DNA of 64,000 nucleotides from Sunxiuqinia dokdonensis (GTDB lineage Bacteria > Bacteroidota > Bacteroidia > Bacteroidales > Prolixibacteraceae), in NCBI RefSeq assembly GCF_001270965.1, contig NZ_LGIA01000176.1, positions 1-64,000 on the forward strand, written 5' to 3'. The notes below the pieces were generated by a model. The model was not told where the DNA came from. It ran no database searches and saw nothing but the letters and a program-made list of their open reading frames with translations. Shown here piece by piece: positions 54,056 through 64,000 of the stretch. Positions within the stretch are counted from its first letter, which is position 1, and every line of letters starts with the position of its first letter. A program made the translations under genes and the position numbers.

Positions 54056-54730
54056 TTATTTACTTCTAATCAGAATATCATCGATCATACCATATTCTTT
54101 GGCTTCTTCCGAGGTCATCCAGTAGTCCCGATCCGAGTCTTTCTCGACTTTTTCGTAGGTGTTTTCTGAATGCTTGGCGATGATATCGTACAATTCTTTT
54201 TTCAGTTTTAAGATTTCGCGTGCGGTAATCTCAATGTCTGAAGCCTGCCCTTGTGTTCCGCCCATGGGTTGGTGGATCATGATGCGTGAGTGCTTCAGGG
54301 CTGAGCGTTTGCCTTTGGTTCCGGCAGTCAGCAATACGGCTCCCATCGATGCGGCCATGCCAGTACAAATAGTGGCAATGTCGGGCGAAATGTATTGCAT
54401 GGTGTCGTAAATTCCCAGTCCGGCATGAACCGATCCGCCGGGGCTGTTAAAATAGATTTGAATGTCTTTGCTGGGGTCGGTCGATTCCAAGAACAGCAGC
54501 TGGGCCTGGATGATGTTGGCAATGTAATCATCGATTGGTGTTCCCAAAAAGATAATCCGGTCCATCATCAGTCTCGAAAAAACATCCATTGAAGCGACGT
54601 TCAACTGTCTTTCTTCAATAATGTAAGGGGTCAAACTGTTGGTAAACATCGAGTCAAAACGATGCAGGTTCAGACTGCTGATTCCCATGTGGCCCCGGGC
54701 GTATTTATTAAATTCTCTTTTGTCGCTCAT
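54056..54730 (-). CDS. clpP: ATP-dependent Clp protease proteolytic subunit ClpP
   Basis: From ATG 54730 the product is 224 residues; the frame continues to 54790, and a shorter start at MGISSLNL is also possible. The catalytic Ser128 is in [11 protein letters not shown] and His153 in [10 protein letters not shown], 25 residues apart as in E. coli. [22 protein letters not shown] and the C-terminal [13 protein letters not shown] are also family features. It degrades proteins fed by ClpX. Confidence 0.97.
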   Translation of the reverse strand: MSDKREFNKYARGHMGISSLNLHRFDSMFTNSLTPYIIEERQLNVASMDVFSRLMMDRIIFLGTPIDDYIANIIQAQLLFLESTDPSKDIQIYFNSPGGSVHAGLGIYDTMQYISPDIATICTGMAASMGAVLLTAGTKGKRSALKHSRIMIHQPMGGTQGQASDIEITAREILKLKKELYDIIAKHSENTYEKVEKDSDRDYWMTSEEAKEYGMIDDILIRSK

Positions 54731-54868
54731 TTTTCTTAATTCTGGGTTAAAAAAAAACTTTGTAAACTCTGGTTTTCCATGCTCATTCAACTGGATAAAC
54801 AGTTCAAGAGCTGGATTCAGGGTTTACAAAGTTAGAAAATTATGCTATTTGCCTAAGCAGCAGCAGGA

Positions 54869-56224
54869 TTATTTTTCGAGTAATTCATTAAATTCATCCT
54901 GGCTGATTGGTTTTTCATCCAGATTGACGTTTTCCTTGATCACTTCCATGATTTTATCTTCCTGAACTTTGGTGGTGATGCGACGTCTTTCGTCTTCATT
55001 TTGAAGGATTTGGTCTGCATAAGCACTCAGTTGCTCGTCGGGCATGCTGAACATCCCGTACTGGCGGAACTGCATGGCGGCAATTTCCTTGGCCATCGCC
55101 TTGACGTCTTCCTGCTTGATTTCAATTTCATTGTCTTTGGCAATGCGGTCTTTGATCAACTGCCAGCGCAAGTCTTTCATGAAATTGTCAAAGTCTTCGT
55201 CAATTTGCTCGTCGGTCAGCTCGTTATTGGTGGCTTTTAACCAGCGTTTCAGAAATTCTTCCGGCAATTCCATCTCGATTTTTTCAACCAGAATGTCACG
55301 GCTGTCAATGGTAAATTTGTAGTCGCTCGAGTATTTCAGTTGTTCTTCGATGTCAGCTTTCAACTTGTTGCGGAATTCTTCTTCGGTTTTGATCTCCGTG
55401 TCTTCGCCGAGTGCTTTTTTGAACAGCTCTTCGTTGATTTCTGCTTTTTTGAAGCGAAGAATCTCAGAGATGGTGAATTTGAAGTCGCCTTCAATGTTTT
55501 CTGCTTCTTCGTGCGAAACATTCAGCATGTGGCCTACTTCGTGTTTGTTTTGGTAAACTTTAATCGGGTCGAACACGATGGTGTCGCCCACTTTTTTACC
55601 TTGAATTTCTTTTTTGACTTCTTCGTCTTTCATCACATCAACAGCAATGATGACCTGCTCGGCTTTGATGCCATTTTCCAGTTCGTTTCCTTCGGCATCC
55701 AGTTGTACGAAGTTTCCGCGAATGGTGTCTTTTTCCTCAACAACATCAACATTTTCATTTTCTCCAAAGCGGCTGGTGTACGAGTCAACTTGTTGGTCGA
55801 GCATTTTGTCGTCGACCTGAATGAGGTAGTAGGGATATTTTTTGCGCTTGTCGAATTTGACTTCCACTTCGGGAGCTACCGCTACGTCGAAGGCGAATTC
55901 GAAATCTTCGGCTGTTTCCCAGCTGAATTCCGGAGTTTTTTCTTCGTTTGGAAGTGGTTCACCCAAAATATTCAGCTTCTCATCAACAATAAATTTGGTC
56001 AGGTTTTGCGACAACATCTTGTTCACCTCTTCGGCCAGGATCGCTTTGCCGTACATTTTTTTCACTAATCCGGCAGGTACTTTCCCTGGTCTGAATCCAG
56101 GCATGTTGGCTTTTTTACGATATTCTCTCAATTGCTCATTGACGGTTGCTTCGTAGTCACTTTTTTCAATTTTAACCGTAATAACCGCATTTAGCTCGTT
56201 GATGTTCTCTTTTGTAATATTCAT
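54869..56224 (-). CDS. tig: trigger factor
   Basis: Starting at 56224 gives 451 residues (MNITKENINELNAVITVKIEKSDYE). The ribosome-binding signature is FRPGKVPAGLVKKMYGKAILAEEV. The central PPIase-like domain covers about 150-245 (ENVDVVEEKDTIRGNFVQLD, KVGDTIVFD), and a long helical C-terminal chaperone part runs to EFNELLEK. It binds nascent chains at the ribosome tunnel. It heads the tig-clpP-clpX block. Confidence 0.96.
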   Translation of the reverse strand: MNITKENINELNAVITVKIEKSDYEATVNEQLREYRKKANMPGFRPGKVPAGLVKKMYGKAILAEEVNKMLSQNLTKFIVDEKLNILGEPLPNEEKTPEFSWETAEDFEFAFDVAVAPEVEVKFDKRKKYPYYLIQVDDKMLDQQVDSYTSRFGENENVDVVEEKDTIRGNFVQLDAEGNELENGIKAEQVIIAVDVMKDEEVKKEIQGKKVGDTIVFDPIKVYQNKHEVGHMLNVSHEEAENIEGDFKFTISEILRFKKAEINEELFKKALGEDTEIKTEEEFRNKLKADIEEQLKYSSDYKFTIDSRDILVEKIEMELPEEFLKRWLKATNNELTDEQIDEDFDNFMKDLRWQLIKDRIAKDNEIEIKQEDVKAMAKEIAAMQFRQYGMFSMPDEQLSAYADQILQNEDERRRITTKVQEDKIMEVIKENVNLDEKPISQDEFNELLEK

Positions 56225-56306
56225 ATAATTCCGCTTATAATTTTGGAAAATGTTCAAGTAACCAAATAGTTAACTCTTTTTGTTGAGTTGAACTAAAGCC
56301 TATAAA

Positions 56307-56353
56307 TCAATAAAAACCGCAGGCTCGGATTCGGCGAATCAAGCTTTGCGGTT
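56307..56353 (-). terminator. terminator after tRNA-Leu
   Basis: On the minus strand AACCGCA (56347-56353) pairs with TGCGGTT (56315-56321), with further weak pairing inside, followed by TTTATTG. It sits between tRNA-Leu and tig. Confidence 0.6.
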
Positions 56354-56367
56354 GTTTTTCGTTTTTG

Positions 56368-56448
56368 TGCGGGCGAAGGGACTCGAACCCCCACGTCAAA
56401 GACACTAGATCCTAAGTCTAGCGCGTCTACCAATTCCGCCACGCCCGC
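56368..56448 (-). tRNA. tRNA-Leu (anticodon TAG)
   Basis: The 81-base sequence has acceptor arms GCGGGCG and CGCCCGC plus an A discriminator. The anticodon stem CTAGA/TCTAG holds the loop CTTAGGA with anticodon TAG (56412-56414 on the + strand), and there is a class II variable arm. T-arm GGTTCGAGTCC is canonical. No CCA is encoded. Confidence 0.95.
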
Positions 56449-56538
56449 TAATTGCGGTGCAAATGTATATTATTTTTTTTTATTCCCCAAATGGTGAAAT
56501 GAAACTTTTTTATGGAAAAAACAGCCTGTTTAAAAGGT

Positions 56539-57261
56539 TTATCTCAGGGTGAAATTCTGTCCCAGGTAAACCCGGCGGACATCCTCGTCGTTGGCCAGAT
56601 CTTCGGCCGACCCGGCTTTCATTATCGATCCTTCAAACAGCAAGTAGGAGCGGTCGGTAATTGACAGGGTTTCGTGTACGTTGTGGTCGGTAATGAGCAC
56701 GCCAATGTTTTTTTCCTTCAAGGTCATCACGATCTCCTGGATATCTTCTACAGCGATGGGGTCAACGCCAGCAAAAGGTTCGTCGAGCAGGATGAACTTG
56801 GGGTCAATGGCCAGGGCACGGGCAATTTCCGTTCGCCGGCGTTCGCCTCCTGAAAGCTGGAATCCTTTGCTTTTTCGGATGTGTTGCAGCCGGAATTCTT
56901 CGAGCAGCGACTCCATTTTTTCTTTCTGATAAGCTTTCGTATAATCGGTCATTTCCAACACAGCCCGCAAGTTATCTTCGATACTGAGTTGCCTGAATAC
57001 CGAGGCTTCCTGCGCCAGGTAGCCGATGCCCAGCTGCGCGCGTTTGTAAACGGGCAGTTTGGTAATGTCGCGATCATCCAAAAAAACTTTGCCCGACAAG
57101 GGTTGAATCAGTCCGACAATCATGTAGAAAGAGGTGGTTTTGCCGGCTCCGTTCGGTCCCAGCAGTCCAACAATTTCTCCTTGTTCAACTTCAATTGACA
57201 CGCCTTTAACAACGGTCCTTTTTCGGTATTTCTTGACTATATTTTCGCCCCTTAGTTTCAT
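56539..57261 (-). CDS. lptB: LPS export ABC transporter ATPase LptB
   Basis: The 240-residue protein has [20 protein letters not shown] at the start, Walker [21 protein letters not shown]-loop [13 protein letters not shown], signature [15 protein letters not shown], Walker [18 protein letters not shown] and switch His in [11 protein letters not shown]. These are the LptB forms of the motifs. It energises lipopolysaccharide transport to the outer membrane. It is followed on the same strand by tRNA-Leu and preceded by tatC (36 bases). Confidence 0.96.
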   Translation of the reverse strand: MKLRGENIVKKYRKRTVVKGVSIEVEQGEIVGLLGPNGAGKTTSFYMIVGLIQPLSGKVFLDDRDITKLPVYKRAQLGIGYLAQEASVFRQLSIEDNLRAVLEMTDYTKAYQKEKMESLLEEFRLQHIRKSKGFQLSGGERRRTEIARALAIDPKFILLDEPFAGVDPIAVEDIQEIVMTLKEKNIGVLITDHNVHETLSITDRSYLLFEGSIMKAGSAEDLANDEDVRRVYLGQNFTLR

Positions 57262-57296
57262 ATCTTAATTTGCTTAACGCCTGTGTCTTTGAATTA

Positions 57297-58163
57297 TTAT
57301 AAAGCTTCCAGGTCTTCTTCTGCTTTTTTGTTTACCCGCCGCGAAATGACGATTCCAATTTCATACAGAAAAACAAGGGGGATACATACCATAATCTGGC
57401 TGAAAACGTCAGGCGGTGTGATGATCGCCGAAAGCAGCAACAGGGCAACGTAGGCATGGCGCCGGTAATTTTTCATTAGGTCGGGAGTCAGAATTCCCAC
57501 TTTGCTCAGGAAATAGACAAAGATAGGCAATTCGAAAATAACCCCGCTGGCCAGGCTGATGGAGGTCACGGTGCCGATGTAGGACCGCATGTTGATTTGA
57601 TTGACCACTTCGGCTGATATGGAGTACGAACCCAAAAAGTGAATGGAAAGAGGCACAATTAAATAGTAGCCAAATAAAACGCCTAAAATAAACAGAATGG
57701 ACATGTACACCACCGCGCCGCCCGAATGTTTTCGCTCGGTTTCGTACAAAGCAGGGCTGATAAATCGCCAGATTTCATAAAAAACATAGGGCGATGCAAC
57801 AATTAAGCCTCCGATGATCGACACCATGATGTGTGTCATGAAGTTGTCTGCCATTTTGATACTGATGAGTTGCAATTCGTTCGAGTTAATCATCAGATCT
57901 TGGATGCCCGTGAGGTCTGCCAGTCTGGCAAACATGCGGTTGGTCCAAAAATCGGCTGTCTTTGGATTGAATATGACGGTGTCGAAAATGAAGTTCTTGT
58001 TGATAAAAGCAAGGATCGCGAAAAAGACAATCGCCAGAAATGCCCGGATCAGATGCCAACGCAATTCTTCCAAATGTTCGAGGAATGACATTTCCTCCTG
58101 TTTGTCTTTTTTTGTCTTTTTCTTTTTGGTACTTTGCTGCTCAGAATATTTTGTGTCGGTCAT
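57297..58163 (-). CDS. tatC: Sec-independent translocase subunit TatC
   Basis: The 288-residue protein starts with a Lys-rich cytoplasmic tail, then the TatC signature MSFLEHLEELRWHLIRAF and six membrane helices, including VSIIGGLIVASPYVFYEIWRFISPALYETER, the FELPIFVYFLSKVGILTPDLMKNYRRHAYV loop and ALLLLSAIITPPDVFSQIMVCIPLVFLYEIGI. It recognises twin-arginine signal peptides. No tatA or tatB is adjacent. The 229 bases between it and recQ are a divergent promoter region. Confidence 0.96.
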   Translation of the reverse strand: MTDTKYSEQQSTKKKKTKKDKQEEMSFLEHLEELRWHLIRAFLAIVFFAILAFINKNFIFDTVIFNPKTADFWTNRMFARLADLTGIQDLMINSNELQLISIKMADNFMTHIMVSIIGGLIVASPYVFYEIWRFISPALYETERKHSGGAVVYMSILFILGVLFGYYLIVPLSIHFLGSYSISAEVVNQINMRSYIGTVTSISLASGVIFELPIFVYFLSKVGILTPDLMKNYRRHAYVALLLLSAIITPPDVFSQIMVCIPLVFLYEIGIVISRRVNKKAEEDLEAL

Positions 58164-58392
58164 ATTGGCAATTTGGTTCAGAAAAAAGAATTAAAATTAG
58201 TTTTTCAAAAATCACGACAAATATAGTTTATATTACCGATTTTGGTTTTGTGTACGGTCTTAATTTTTATTAAAGGAAGAAGGCATTCTTTTTACTTTAA
58301 TAAAAAGCTTGCGATTTCAATCAGATTTTATCTATCTTAGATTCTGCGATTGTGTAAAGAGAATATTTTAACGACAACAAATTCAGGCTTTA

Positions 58393-60579
58393 ATGAATAA
58401 AGAGCTATCATTAACCGGGCAACTCCAAAAATACTTTGGTTTTGACCGGTTTAAAGGACAGCAGGAAGAGGTCATCAGGAGTGTGCTTGATGGCAACGAC
58501 TCTTTTGTGTTGATGCCCACCGGGGGCGGCAAGTCATTGTGCTATCAGTTGCCGGCTTTGATTATGGAGGGGACTGCCATTGTCATATCGCCACTGATTG
58601 CCTTGATGAAAAATCAGGTCGATTCGATCCGAAGTTTTGGAACGGAAGATGGTATTGCCCATTTTTTAAATTCGTCGCTGACCAAGGTGGCGATTCAGAG
58701 TGTTAAGGAAGATGTGTTGAGTGGCAAGACCAAGCTGCTGTATGTGGCACCGGAATCTTTGACCAAGCAAGATAATATTGACTTTCTGAAGAATGTCAAC
58801 ATATCGTTTTATGCCATTGATGAGGCACATTGTATCTCGGAGTGGGGCCACGATTTCAGGCCCGAGTATCGGCGTATTCGCCCGATTGTTCAGGATATTG
58901 GGCCGGCGCCAATTATGGCCTTAACGGCTACGGCCACGGCCAAGGTACAGCATGATATTCAGAAAAACCTCGGCATGCTCGATGCCCGGGTGTTTAAAGC
59001 GTCGTTTAACCGGCCCAACCTGTATTATGCGGTGAAACCCAAGGTGAAACCCGAAACGCAGATCATTCGCTTTATCAAGGAAAACGAAGGCAAGTCAGGC
59101 ATTATTTATTGTTTGAGCCGAAAAAAGGTGGAGGAGCTTGCCGAGGCTTTGCAGGTGAACGGAATCAAAGCGTTGGCCTATCATGCAGGTATGGACTCAG
59201 CGACCCGGTCGGGAAACCAGGATAAGTTTTTGATGGAAGACGTGGATGTGATTGTAGCGACCATCGCTTTTGGGATGGGAATTGACAAGCCCGATGTGCG
59301 TTTTGTGATGCACTACGATATTCCGAAAAGCCTGGAAGGTTACTACCAGGAAACCGGACGGGCAGGACGCGATGGCGGCGAGGGACAATGCATTGCTTTC
59401 TATTCCTACAAAGACATTCAGAAGCTGGAGAAATTTATGCAGGGCAAACCTGTGGCAGAGCAGGAAATTGGCCGGCAGTTGCTGCTGGATACCGCTTCGT
59501 ATGCCGAGACGGCGATTTGTCGGCGAATTATGCTGCTCAACTATTTTGGCGAAAAACTGGAAGAGCCCTGCGGCAATTGTGACAACTGTCTCAACCCAAA
59601 AGAGCAGGTGGAGGCCAGCGATGAAGTGGTTCGCGCCCTGAAAGCCATTGCCGAAGTGAACGAAAAATACAAGGCAGAGCATATTTCTGATATTTTGACC
59701 GGAAAAGTGTCCGCTGCCGTCAAATCATTTAAGCACGATCAGCTGGCGTGTTTTGGCTCGGGCGATGACCACAGCGACCGGTTTTGGAATGCCGTCTTTC
59801 GTCAGAGTATGATTGCCGGCCTCATCAACAAGGATATCGAGAATTATGGCCTGTTGAAGATTAACGAAAAAGGGCGCCAGTTTATGGAGAAGCCGGAGTC
59901 TTTTTTGCTCGTGCGAAACCATAACTACGATGAGCTGGAAGAAGAAGCCTCATCAGCAGGAACAGGGCCGTCGGGCGGTTCGGGTGGCGACCCCGAATTG
60001 TTTGCCATGCTGAAGGATTTACGAAAAAAAGTGGCCAAAAAGCATAACTTGCCGCCATTTGTTATTTTTCAGGATCCGTCCTTGTCCGACATGTCCATCC
60101 AGTATCCGGTCAGCCTCGACGAGCTGAAGTTCATCCAGGGTGTGGGCGAAGGCAAGGCCCGCCGCTACGGAAAGGAATTTGTGGAGTTGATCAAGACCTA
60201 TGTCGAAGAAAATGAAATTGAGCGGGCACAGGATCTGGTGGTCAAAACCGTGGCCAATAAGTCGAAAATGAAGGTTTTTATCATTCAAAGCATCGATCGG
60301 AAATTGTCATTTGACGATATTGCCGATTCGAAGGGCATTGAACTAAGAGACCTGATTACCGAGCTTGAAGCCATTGTTAATTCGGGAACCAAAATCAATA
60401 TTGACTATTATATTGATGAGATCATTGACGAAGATCACCAGGAGGAAGTTTACGACTATTTCCGGGAAGCCGAAGATGATTCAGTGACGGCGGCACTAGA
60501 CGAGTTGGGCGAAGATGAATATACGGAAGAAGACATCCGGCTGATGCGAATTAAGTTTATCTCCGAAATGGGAAACTAA
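58393..60579 (+). CDS. recQ: ATP-dependent DNA helicase RecQ
   Basis: The 728-residue protein has helicase motif 0 FGFDRFKGQQEEVI, Walker A MPTGGGKSLCY (41-51), DEAH box AIDEAHCISEWGHDFRPEY, TATATAKV and QETGRAGRDG. A zinc site of the form CRRIMLLNYFGE, CGNCDNC follows. After the winged-helix region comes an HRDC domain (about 535-610). The last 115 residues are an acidic extension (EDDSVTAALDELGEDEYTEED) common in Bacteroidota RecQ. It acts in recombination repair. Confidence 0.95.
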   Translation: MNKELSLTGQLQKYFGFDRFKGQQEEVIRSVLDGNDSFVLMPTGGGKSLCYQLPALIMEGTAIVISPLIALMKNQVDSIRSFGTEDGIAHFLNSSLTKVAIQSVKEDVLSGKTKLLYVAPESLTKQDNIDFLKNVNISFYAIDEAHCISEWGHDFRPEYRRIRPIVQDIGPAPIMALTATATAKVQHDIQKNLGMLDARVFKASFNRPNLYYAVKPKVKPETQIIRFIKENEGKSGIIYCLSRKKVEELAEALQVNGIKALAYHAGMDSATRSGNQDKFLMEDVDVIVATIAFGMGIDKPDVRFVMHYDIPKSLEGYYQETGRAGRDGGEGQCIAFYSYKDIQKLEKFMQGKPVAEQEIGRQLLLDTASYAETAICRRIMLLNYFGEKLEEPCGNCDNCLNPKEQVEASDEVVRALKAIAEVNEKYKAEHISDILTGKVSAAVKSFKHDQLACFGSGDDHSDRFWNAVFRQSMIAGLINKDIENYGLLKINEKGRQFMEKPESFLLVRNHNYDELEEEASSAGTGPSGGSGGDPELFAMLKDLRKKVAKKHNLPPFVIFQDPSLSDMSIQYPVSLDELKFIQGVGEGKARRYGKEFVELIKTYVEENEIERAQDLVVKTVANKSKMKVFIIQSIDRKLSFDDIADSKGIELRDLITELEAIVNSGTKINIDYYIDEIIDEDHQEEVYDYFREAEDDSVTAALDELGEDEYTEEDIRLMRIKFISEMGN

Positions 60580-60600
60580 GTTCAAAGCCAGCAGGATAAC

Positions 60601-60639
60601 AAAAGAGGCTGATTCGTTTTGGATCAGCCTCTTTTTGCG
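60601..60639. terminator. bidirectional terminator between recQ and valS
   Basis: AAAAGAGGCTGAT (60601-60613) pairs perfectly with ATCAGCCTCTTTT (60623-60635), with T-runs on both strands. It separates the convergent recQ and valS genes. Confidence 0.9.
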
Positions 60640-60707
60640 CACAGCCGCCAGTAACTGCTGGCAAGCTGCGGGGTTTTATGATCAGGAAATCCCGAATTTT
60701 CAGCTGC

Positions 60708-63335
60708 CTACTTTAGATTGGCAATTTGCTCCGTCAGTACTTTGATTTTGGCTTCGGCATCGGCCTGCTTGGCTTTTTCCTTGGCCACCACCGCTTCGGG
60801 GGCGCCGCTGACAAAGCGCTCGTTACTCAGTTTTTTCATCACTGAATTAAGGAAGCCTTCAGTATATTTCAGCTCTTCCTCCAGTTTTTTTAGCTCTTCT
60901 TCCACGTCAATCAAGTCGCCCAAGTCGATAAAATAGCTGGATGAAAATACCCGGTAGGAAGCCGCGCCTTTCACTTCTTCGTCCACCAATTCGATAGCCG
61001 AAAGGTTCCCCATTTTAACAAGAACCGGATCGTATTTTTGGTGATATCCTTTGTCGCCGGGTTGAATTTTTAGCTCTAGCTGGTCTTTCATGGGCATGTT
61101 ATTGTTTTTACGAATGGTCCGGATTCCGGCAATGGCTTCTTTCACCGACTCAAACTCATTCAGCAAAGCTTCATCCACTTCGCCAGCTTCGGGCCATTGG
61201 CTGATCATGATGCTGTCACCCGTTTTTCGTTCGCGCAGTAGCTGCCAGATTTCTTCAGAAATGAAGGGCATAAATGGATGCAACAAACGCAACACTTTGT
61301 CGAGCGCTTCCAGAACTTCTTCGTAGGTTTTTTTGTCGATGGGTTGCTGATAAGCCGGTTTCACCACTTCGAGCAGCCACGACGAAAAATCATCGCGAAT
61401 GGTGGTGTAAATGGTCATCAGCGCATCCGAAATGCGAAACTTGTCGAAGTGGTCATTCATGATGGCAATTTGCTGGTTCAGCTTCTGGTTGAACCAGTCG
61501 ATGGCCAGCCGCGAGTGATCGGGCTGTTTCATAAATCCGGCTACTTCCCAGCCTTGAATCAGTCGAAACGAGTTCCAGATTTTTGCGGTGAAGTTCCGTC
61601 CCTGCTCGGTTAGCGCTTCATCAAACAGCAAATCGTTTCCGGCTGGCGAGCACAGCAGCATGCCCACGCGAACGCCATCGGCTCCGTAAAGTTTGATTAA
61701 ATCCAGCGGGTCGGGCGAGTTGCCAAGTGACTTGCTCATTTTGCGGCGTAGCTTGTCGCGGACGATACCGGTGAAATATACATTTTTGAATGGTTTATCC
61801 TGTCGGTATTCGTATCCGGCAATAATCATGCGGGCCACCCAGAAAAAGATGATTTCCGGAGCCGTCACCAGATCGTCGGTGGGGTAGTAGTAGTTGATGT
61901 CTTTGTTGTCGGGATCGTTGATGCCGTCAAAAACCGAGATGGGCCACAGCCATGACGAAGCCCAGGTGTCGAGTACATCTTCATCCTGTGTTAAGTCGGT
62001 CATGGTTAGTGCCGGATTACCCGATTTTTCCCGAGCAAGCGCCAAGGCTTTGTCTGCGGTTTCAGCCACCACGAAAGTTCCGTCAGCCAGGTAGTAGACC
62101 GGTATTTGGTGTCCCCACCACAGTTGTCGGCTGATGCACCAGTCTTTCACGTTGCCCATCCAGTGGCGGTACAGGTTTTTAAATTTCTTGGGGTGAAACT
62201 CCACATCGTCCGACTCCACGGCTTCGAGGGCGGGCTTGGCCAATTTTTCCATCGCCAAAAACCACTGAGCCGACAGTTTGGGTTCAATCACAACATCGGT
62301 TCGTTCCGAGTAGCCAACCTTATTTTTGTAGTCTTCCACCTTCACCAAATTGCCGGCTTCTTCCAGCATGGGGACGATTTGCTTACGTGCATCAAAACGA
62401 TCTACGCCAACCAGCACTTGTGCTTTTTCGCTCAAAGTGCCATCGTCGTTGAAGGTGTCAATGGTTTCGAGATTATGGCGCATGCCGATTTCGTAGTCGT
62501 TGATGTCGTGGGCGGGCGTAATTTTCAAACAGCCGGTACCAAACTCCATGTCTACGTATTCATCCATAATAATGGGTACGCTGCGTTGTACCAATGGCAC
62601 CAACACGCGTTTACCCTTGAGGTGATGAAAACGTTCATCTTCAGGGTTCACACAAACGGCGGTATCACCCAAAATGGTTTCCGGTCGTGTGGTGGCGATG
62701 GTCACAAAATCGTCTTCTCCTTCAATTTGGTAACGGACATAATAAAGTTTTGACTGCTCTTCCTTATAAATTACTTCTTCGTCCGACACGGCAGTTTTGG
62801 CCTGCGGATCCCAGTTCACCATGCGCACGCCGCGGTAAACCAGTCCTTTGTTGTACAGGTCGACAAATACTTTGAGCACTGATTCGGAGCGGGCTTCGTC
62901 CATGGTAAAGCAAGTGCGTTCCCAGTCGCAGGATGCACCGAGCTTTTTTAACTGTTCCAGAATGATTCCGCCATGCTTATCGGTCCAGTCCCAGGCATGT
63001 TTCAGAAATTCGTCGCGGGTCAAATCCTTTTTTTCAATCCCTTCGCTTTTGAGTTTGGCCACCACTTTGGCTTCGGTGGCAATGGAGGCATGGTCGGTGC
63101 CTGGCACCCAGCAGGCGTTTTTTCCGAGCATGCGTGCGCGGCGTACCAAAATATCCTGTATGGTATTGTTGAGCATGTGCCCCATGTGCAGCACCCCGGT
63201 TACATTGGGCGGTGGAATGACGATGGTGTAGGGTTCACGCTCGTCAGGCTCAGAGTGAAAATAATTTTGCTCCAGCCAATATTGGTACCACTTATCTTCA
63301 ACTTCAACAGGATTATACTTGCTCGGGATTTCCAT
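60708..63335 (-). CDS. valS: valyl-tRNA synthetase
   Basis: I start at 63335 ([20 protein letters not shown]), three codons inside the longest frame, giving about 875 residues. Class I motifs are [18 protein letters not shown] (HIGH) and [13 protein letters not shown] (KMSKS). The editing domain has [20 protein letters not shown] and [16 protein letters not shown]-terminal coiled coil ([26 protein letters not shown]) is typical of ValS. It charges tRNA-Val. Confidence 0.97.
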   Translation of the reverse strand: MEIPSKYNPVEVEDKWYQYWLEQNYFHSEPDEREPYTIVIPPPNVTGVLHMGHMLNNTIQDILVRRARMLGKNACWVPGTDHASIATEAKVVAKLKSEGIEKKDLTRDEFLKHAWDWTDKHGGIILEQLKKLGASCDWERTCFTMDEARSESVLKVFVDLYNKGLVYRGVRMVNWDPQAKTAVSDEEVIYKEEQSKLYYVRYQIEGEDDFVTIATTRPETILGDTAVCVNPEDERFHHLKGKRVLVPLVQRSVPIIMDEYVDMEFGTGCLKITPAHDINDYEIGMRHNLETIDTFNDDGTLSEKAQVLVGVDRFDARKQIVPMLEEAGNLVKVEDYKNKVGYSERTDVVIEPKLSAQWFLAMEKLAKPALEAVESDDVEFHPKKFKNLYRHWMGNVKDWCISRQLWWGHQIPVYYLADGTFVVAETADKALALAREKSGNPALTMTDLTQDEDVLDTWASSWLWPISVFDGINDPDNKDINYYYPTDDLVTAPEIIFFWVARMIIAGYEYRQDKPFKNVYFTGIVRDKLRRKMSKSLGNSPDPLDLIKLYGADGVRVGMLLCSPAGNDLLFDEALTEQGRNFTAKIWNSFRLIQGWEVAGFMKQPDHSRLAIDWFNQKLNQQIAIMNDHFDKFRISDALMTIYTTIRDDFSSWLLEVVKPAYQQPIDKKTYEEVLEALDKVLRLLHPFMPFISEEIWQLLRERKTGDSIMISQWPEAGEVDEALLNEFESVKEAIAGIRTIRKNNNMPMKDQLELKIQPGDKGYHQKYDPVLVKMGNLSAIELVDEEVKGAASYRVFSSSYFIDLGDLIDVEEELKKLEEELKYTEGFLNSVMKKLSNERFVSGAPEAVVAKEKAKQADAEAKIKVLTEQIANLK

Positions 63336-63487
63336 TTTGCACATTTTTTATCGAATTCTGAATTAAGGCACAAAAATATAAAAATTCCGGTAGCGCCCGT
63401 TGGTTTTTGGTTTGGTTTATCCCCGGGTGCTTCGACGCTGTGCAACCCAGCATGAAACCCTGGGGTTTGTACTTTTTCGGGCTCACG

Positions 63488-64000
63488 CTAAGCCAAAAGC
63501 CTAGTTTTTATTTTGCGAAACGATTGAAATAAACGAATGCCCGGTTGACCAAAAGTATAGGAAATCGAGCCTTGCCTCCAGATCAATCCGGGTGGCCTGT
63601 GAGTGGAGGTGAGTTTCGATTTGATCATTTGGACAAAGAGCAGGGGTGATATTCGTGTGATGATCTTTTCATTGTCCTTCAAATTATTTCCGACTTCAAA
63701 TTTTTTAAAAATCAGGGTTTCTCTTCTTTCGGGCTTTTCGATTAAAAGGTACAACGAGTTGAGCCCACACGATGTGATTGTGGACTTGGCATTGGTCATT
63801 AGCCAGTGGAATGATCCGTATTCTTTTGAGAACAAGACAATCGTATCGTACAATTGTTTGATGTATTTTTCCGTGTAAGCATCGGAATTTTCCCGTTGAT
63901 CAAACTCCGGAATAATTTTGTCGTTTGCCTTTTTATACCCAATCGTGCTGCCATGATCGGTCATGGCAAAAACCTGTTCAGCAACGGGAACAAAGCCACT
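63488..64000 (-). CDS. 3' part of a gene running off the right edge, possibly sulfatase-like
   Basis: The frame is open past the internal ATG at 63964 to the window edge, adding SGFVPVAEQVFA before MTDHGSTIGYKK. The visible 170 residues end at 63488. An FAMTDHGS segment resembles the metal-binding DHG of alkaline-phosphatase-superfamily enzymes (sulfatases, phosphoethanolamine transferases, type I phosphodiesterases). The remainder, with YIKQLYDTIVLFSKEYGSFHWLMTNAKSTITSCGLNSLYLL, has no motif I can name. It is probably real because it stays open to the edge. Sequence beyond 64000 would identify the family. Confidence 0.5.
   Translation of the reverse strand, partial: SGFVPVAEQVFAMTDHGSTIGYKKANDKIIPEFDQRENSDAYTEKYIKQLYDTIVLFSKEYGSFHWLMTNAKSTITSCGLNSLYLLIEKPERRETLIFKKFEVGNNLKDNEKIITRISPLLFVQMIKSKLTSTHRPPGLIWRQGSISYTFGQPGIRLFQSFRKIKTRLLA

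Noticed and set aside
55340-56068. 242-residue Phe-rich plus-strand frame inside tig
   Set aside because: Mirror of the Lys/Glu-rich trigger factor codons; not a gene.

Overview
The window looks like a chromosomal segment of a Bacteroidota bacterium, probably in or near the Marinilabiliales/Prolixibacteraceae. The taxonomic placement is inferred from content: two SusC/SusD loci, FecR-type anti-sigma factors, a type IX secretion sorting domain, many lipoboxes without obvious Shine-Dalgarno sequences, and the tig-clpP-clpX block. No rRNA genes, CRISPR arrays, transposases or prophage genes were seen.

Layout. 0.1-3.5 kb: tRNA-Ser, an HU protein, and an ECF sigma / membrane anti-sigma / DUF4252 operon with an outer-membrane barrel gene. 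3.9-6.0 kb: a run of small stress-type genes (nitroreductase, PRPP-synthetase-like orphan, CsbD, PfpI/DJ-1, Rho-N-like). 6.1-9.5 kb: phosphotriesterase-like lipoprotein, small lipoprotein, PH-domain membrane protein, EamA transporter, macrodomain. 9.5-16.2 kb: a compact signalling module with an outer-membrane protein, a hybrid kinase with REC and Hpt, a stand-alone receiver, an NtrC-family sigma-54 activator and a membrane-anchored coiled-coil protein. Three genes here have well-matched -24/-12 (sigma-54) promoters, and each promoter has a similar dyad (TTCTCA-N3-TGAKAA type) 92-93 bases upstream of the -24 GG. I regard this as the most notable system in the window.

16.3-27.1 kb (minus): polysaccharide utilisation locus 1, with ECF sigma, FecR, SusC carrying an STN domain, SusD, a five-bladed-propeller glycosidase and a GH95 alpha-L-fucosidase. 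27.6-46.8 kb: locus 2, with a propeller/Y_Y_Y/LuxR regulator divergent from SusC, SusD, a LamG lipoprotein, a decayed second LamG tail, two GH144-like (glycoamylase Pfam) enzymes, a GH43-like/discoidin protein, a GH3 beta-glucosidase and a sulfatase. The GH144 plus GH3 pair suggests beta-1,2-glucan as substrate. 

46.8-64.0 kb: mostly housekeeping genes: ung, rmuC, an HU-HIG protein with four 22-bp-phased repeats upstream, an alpha/beta hydrolase, FetAB-like transporter, clpX, clpP, tig, tRNA-Leu, lptB, tatC, recQ, valS, and the 3' part of a gene running off the right edge. Intergenic spaces at 38.2-38.6 kb and 47.5-48.0 kb hold repeats that look dispersed.

All functional calls rest on reading motifs and remembered family features; no database search was run.
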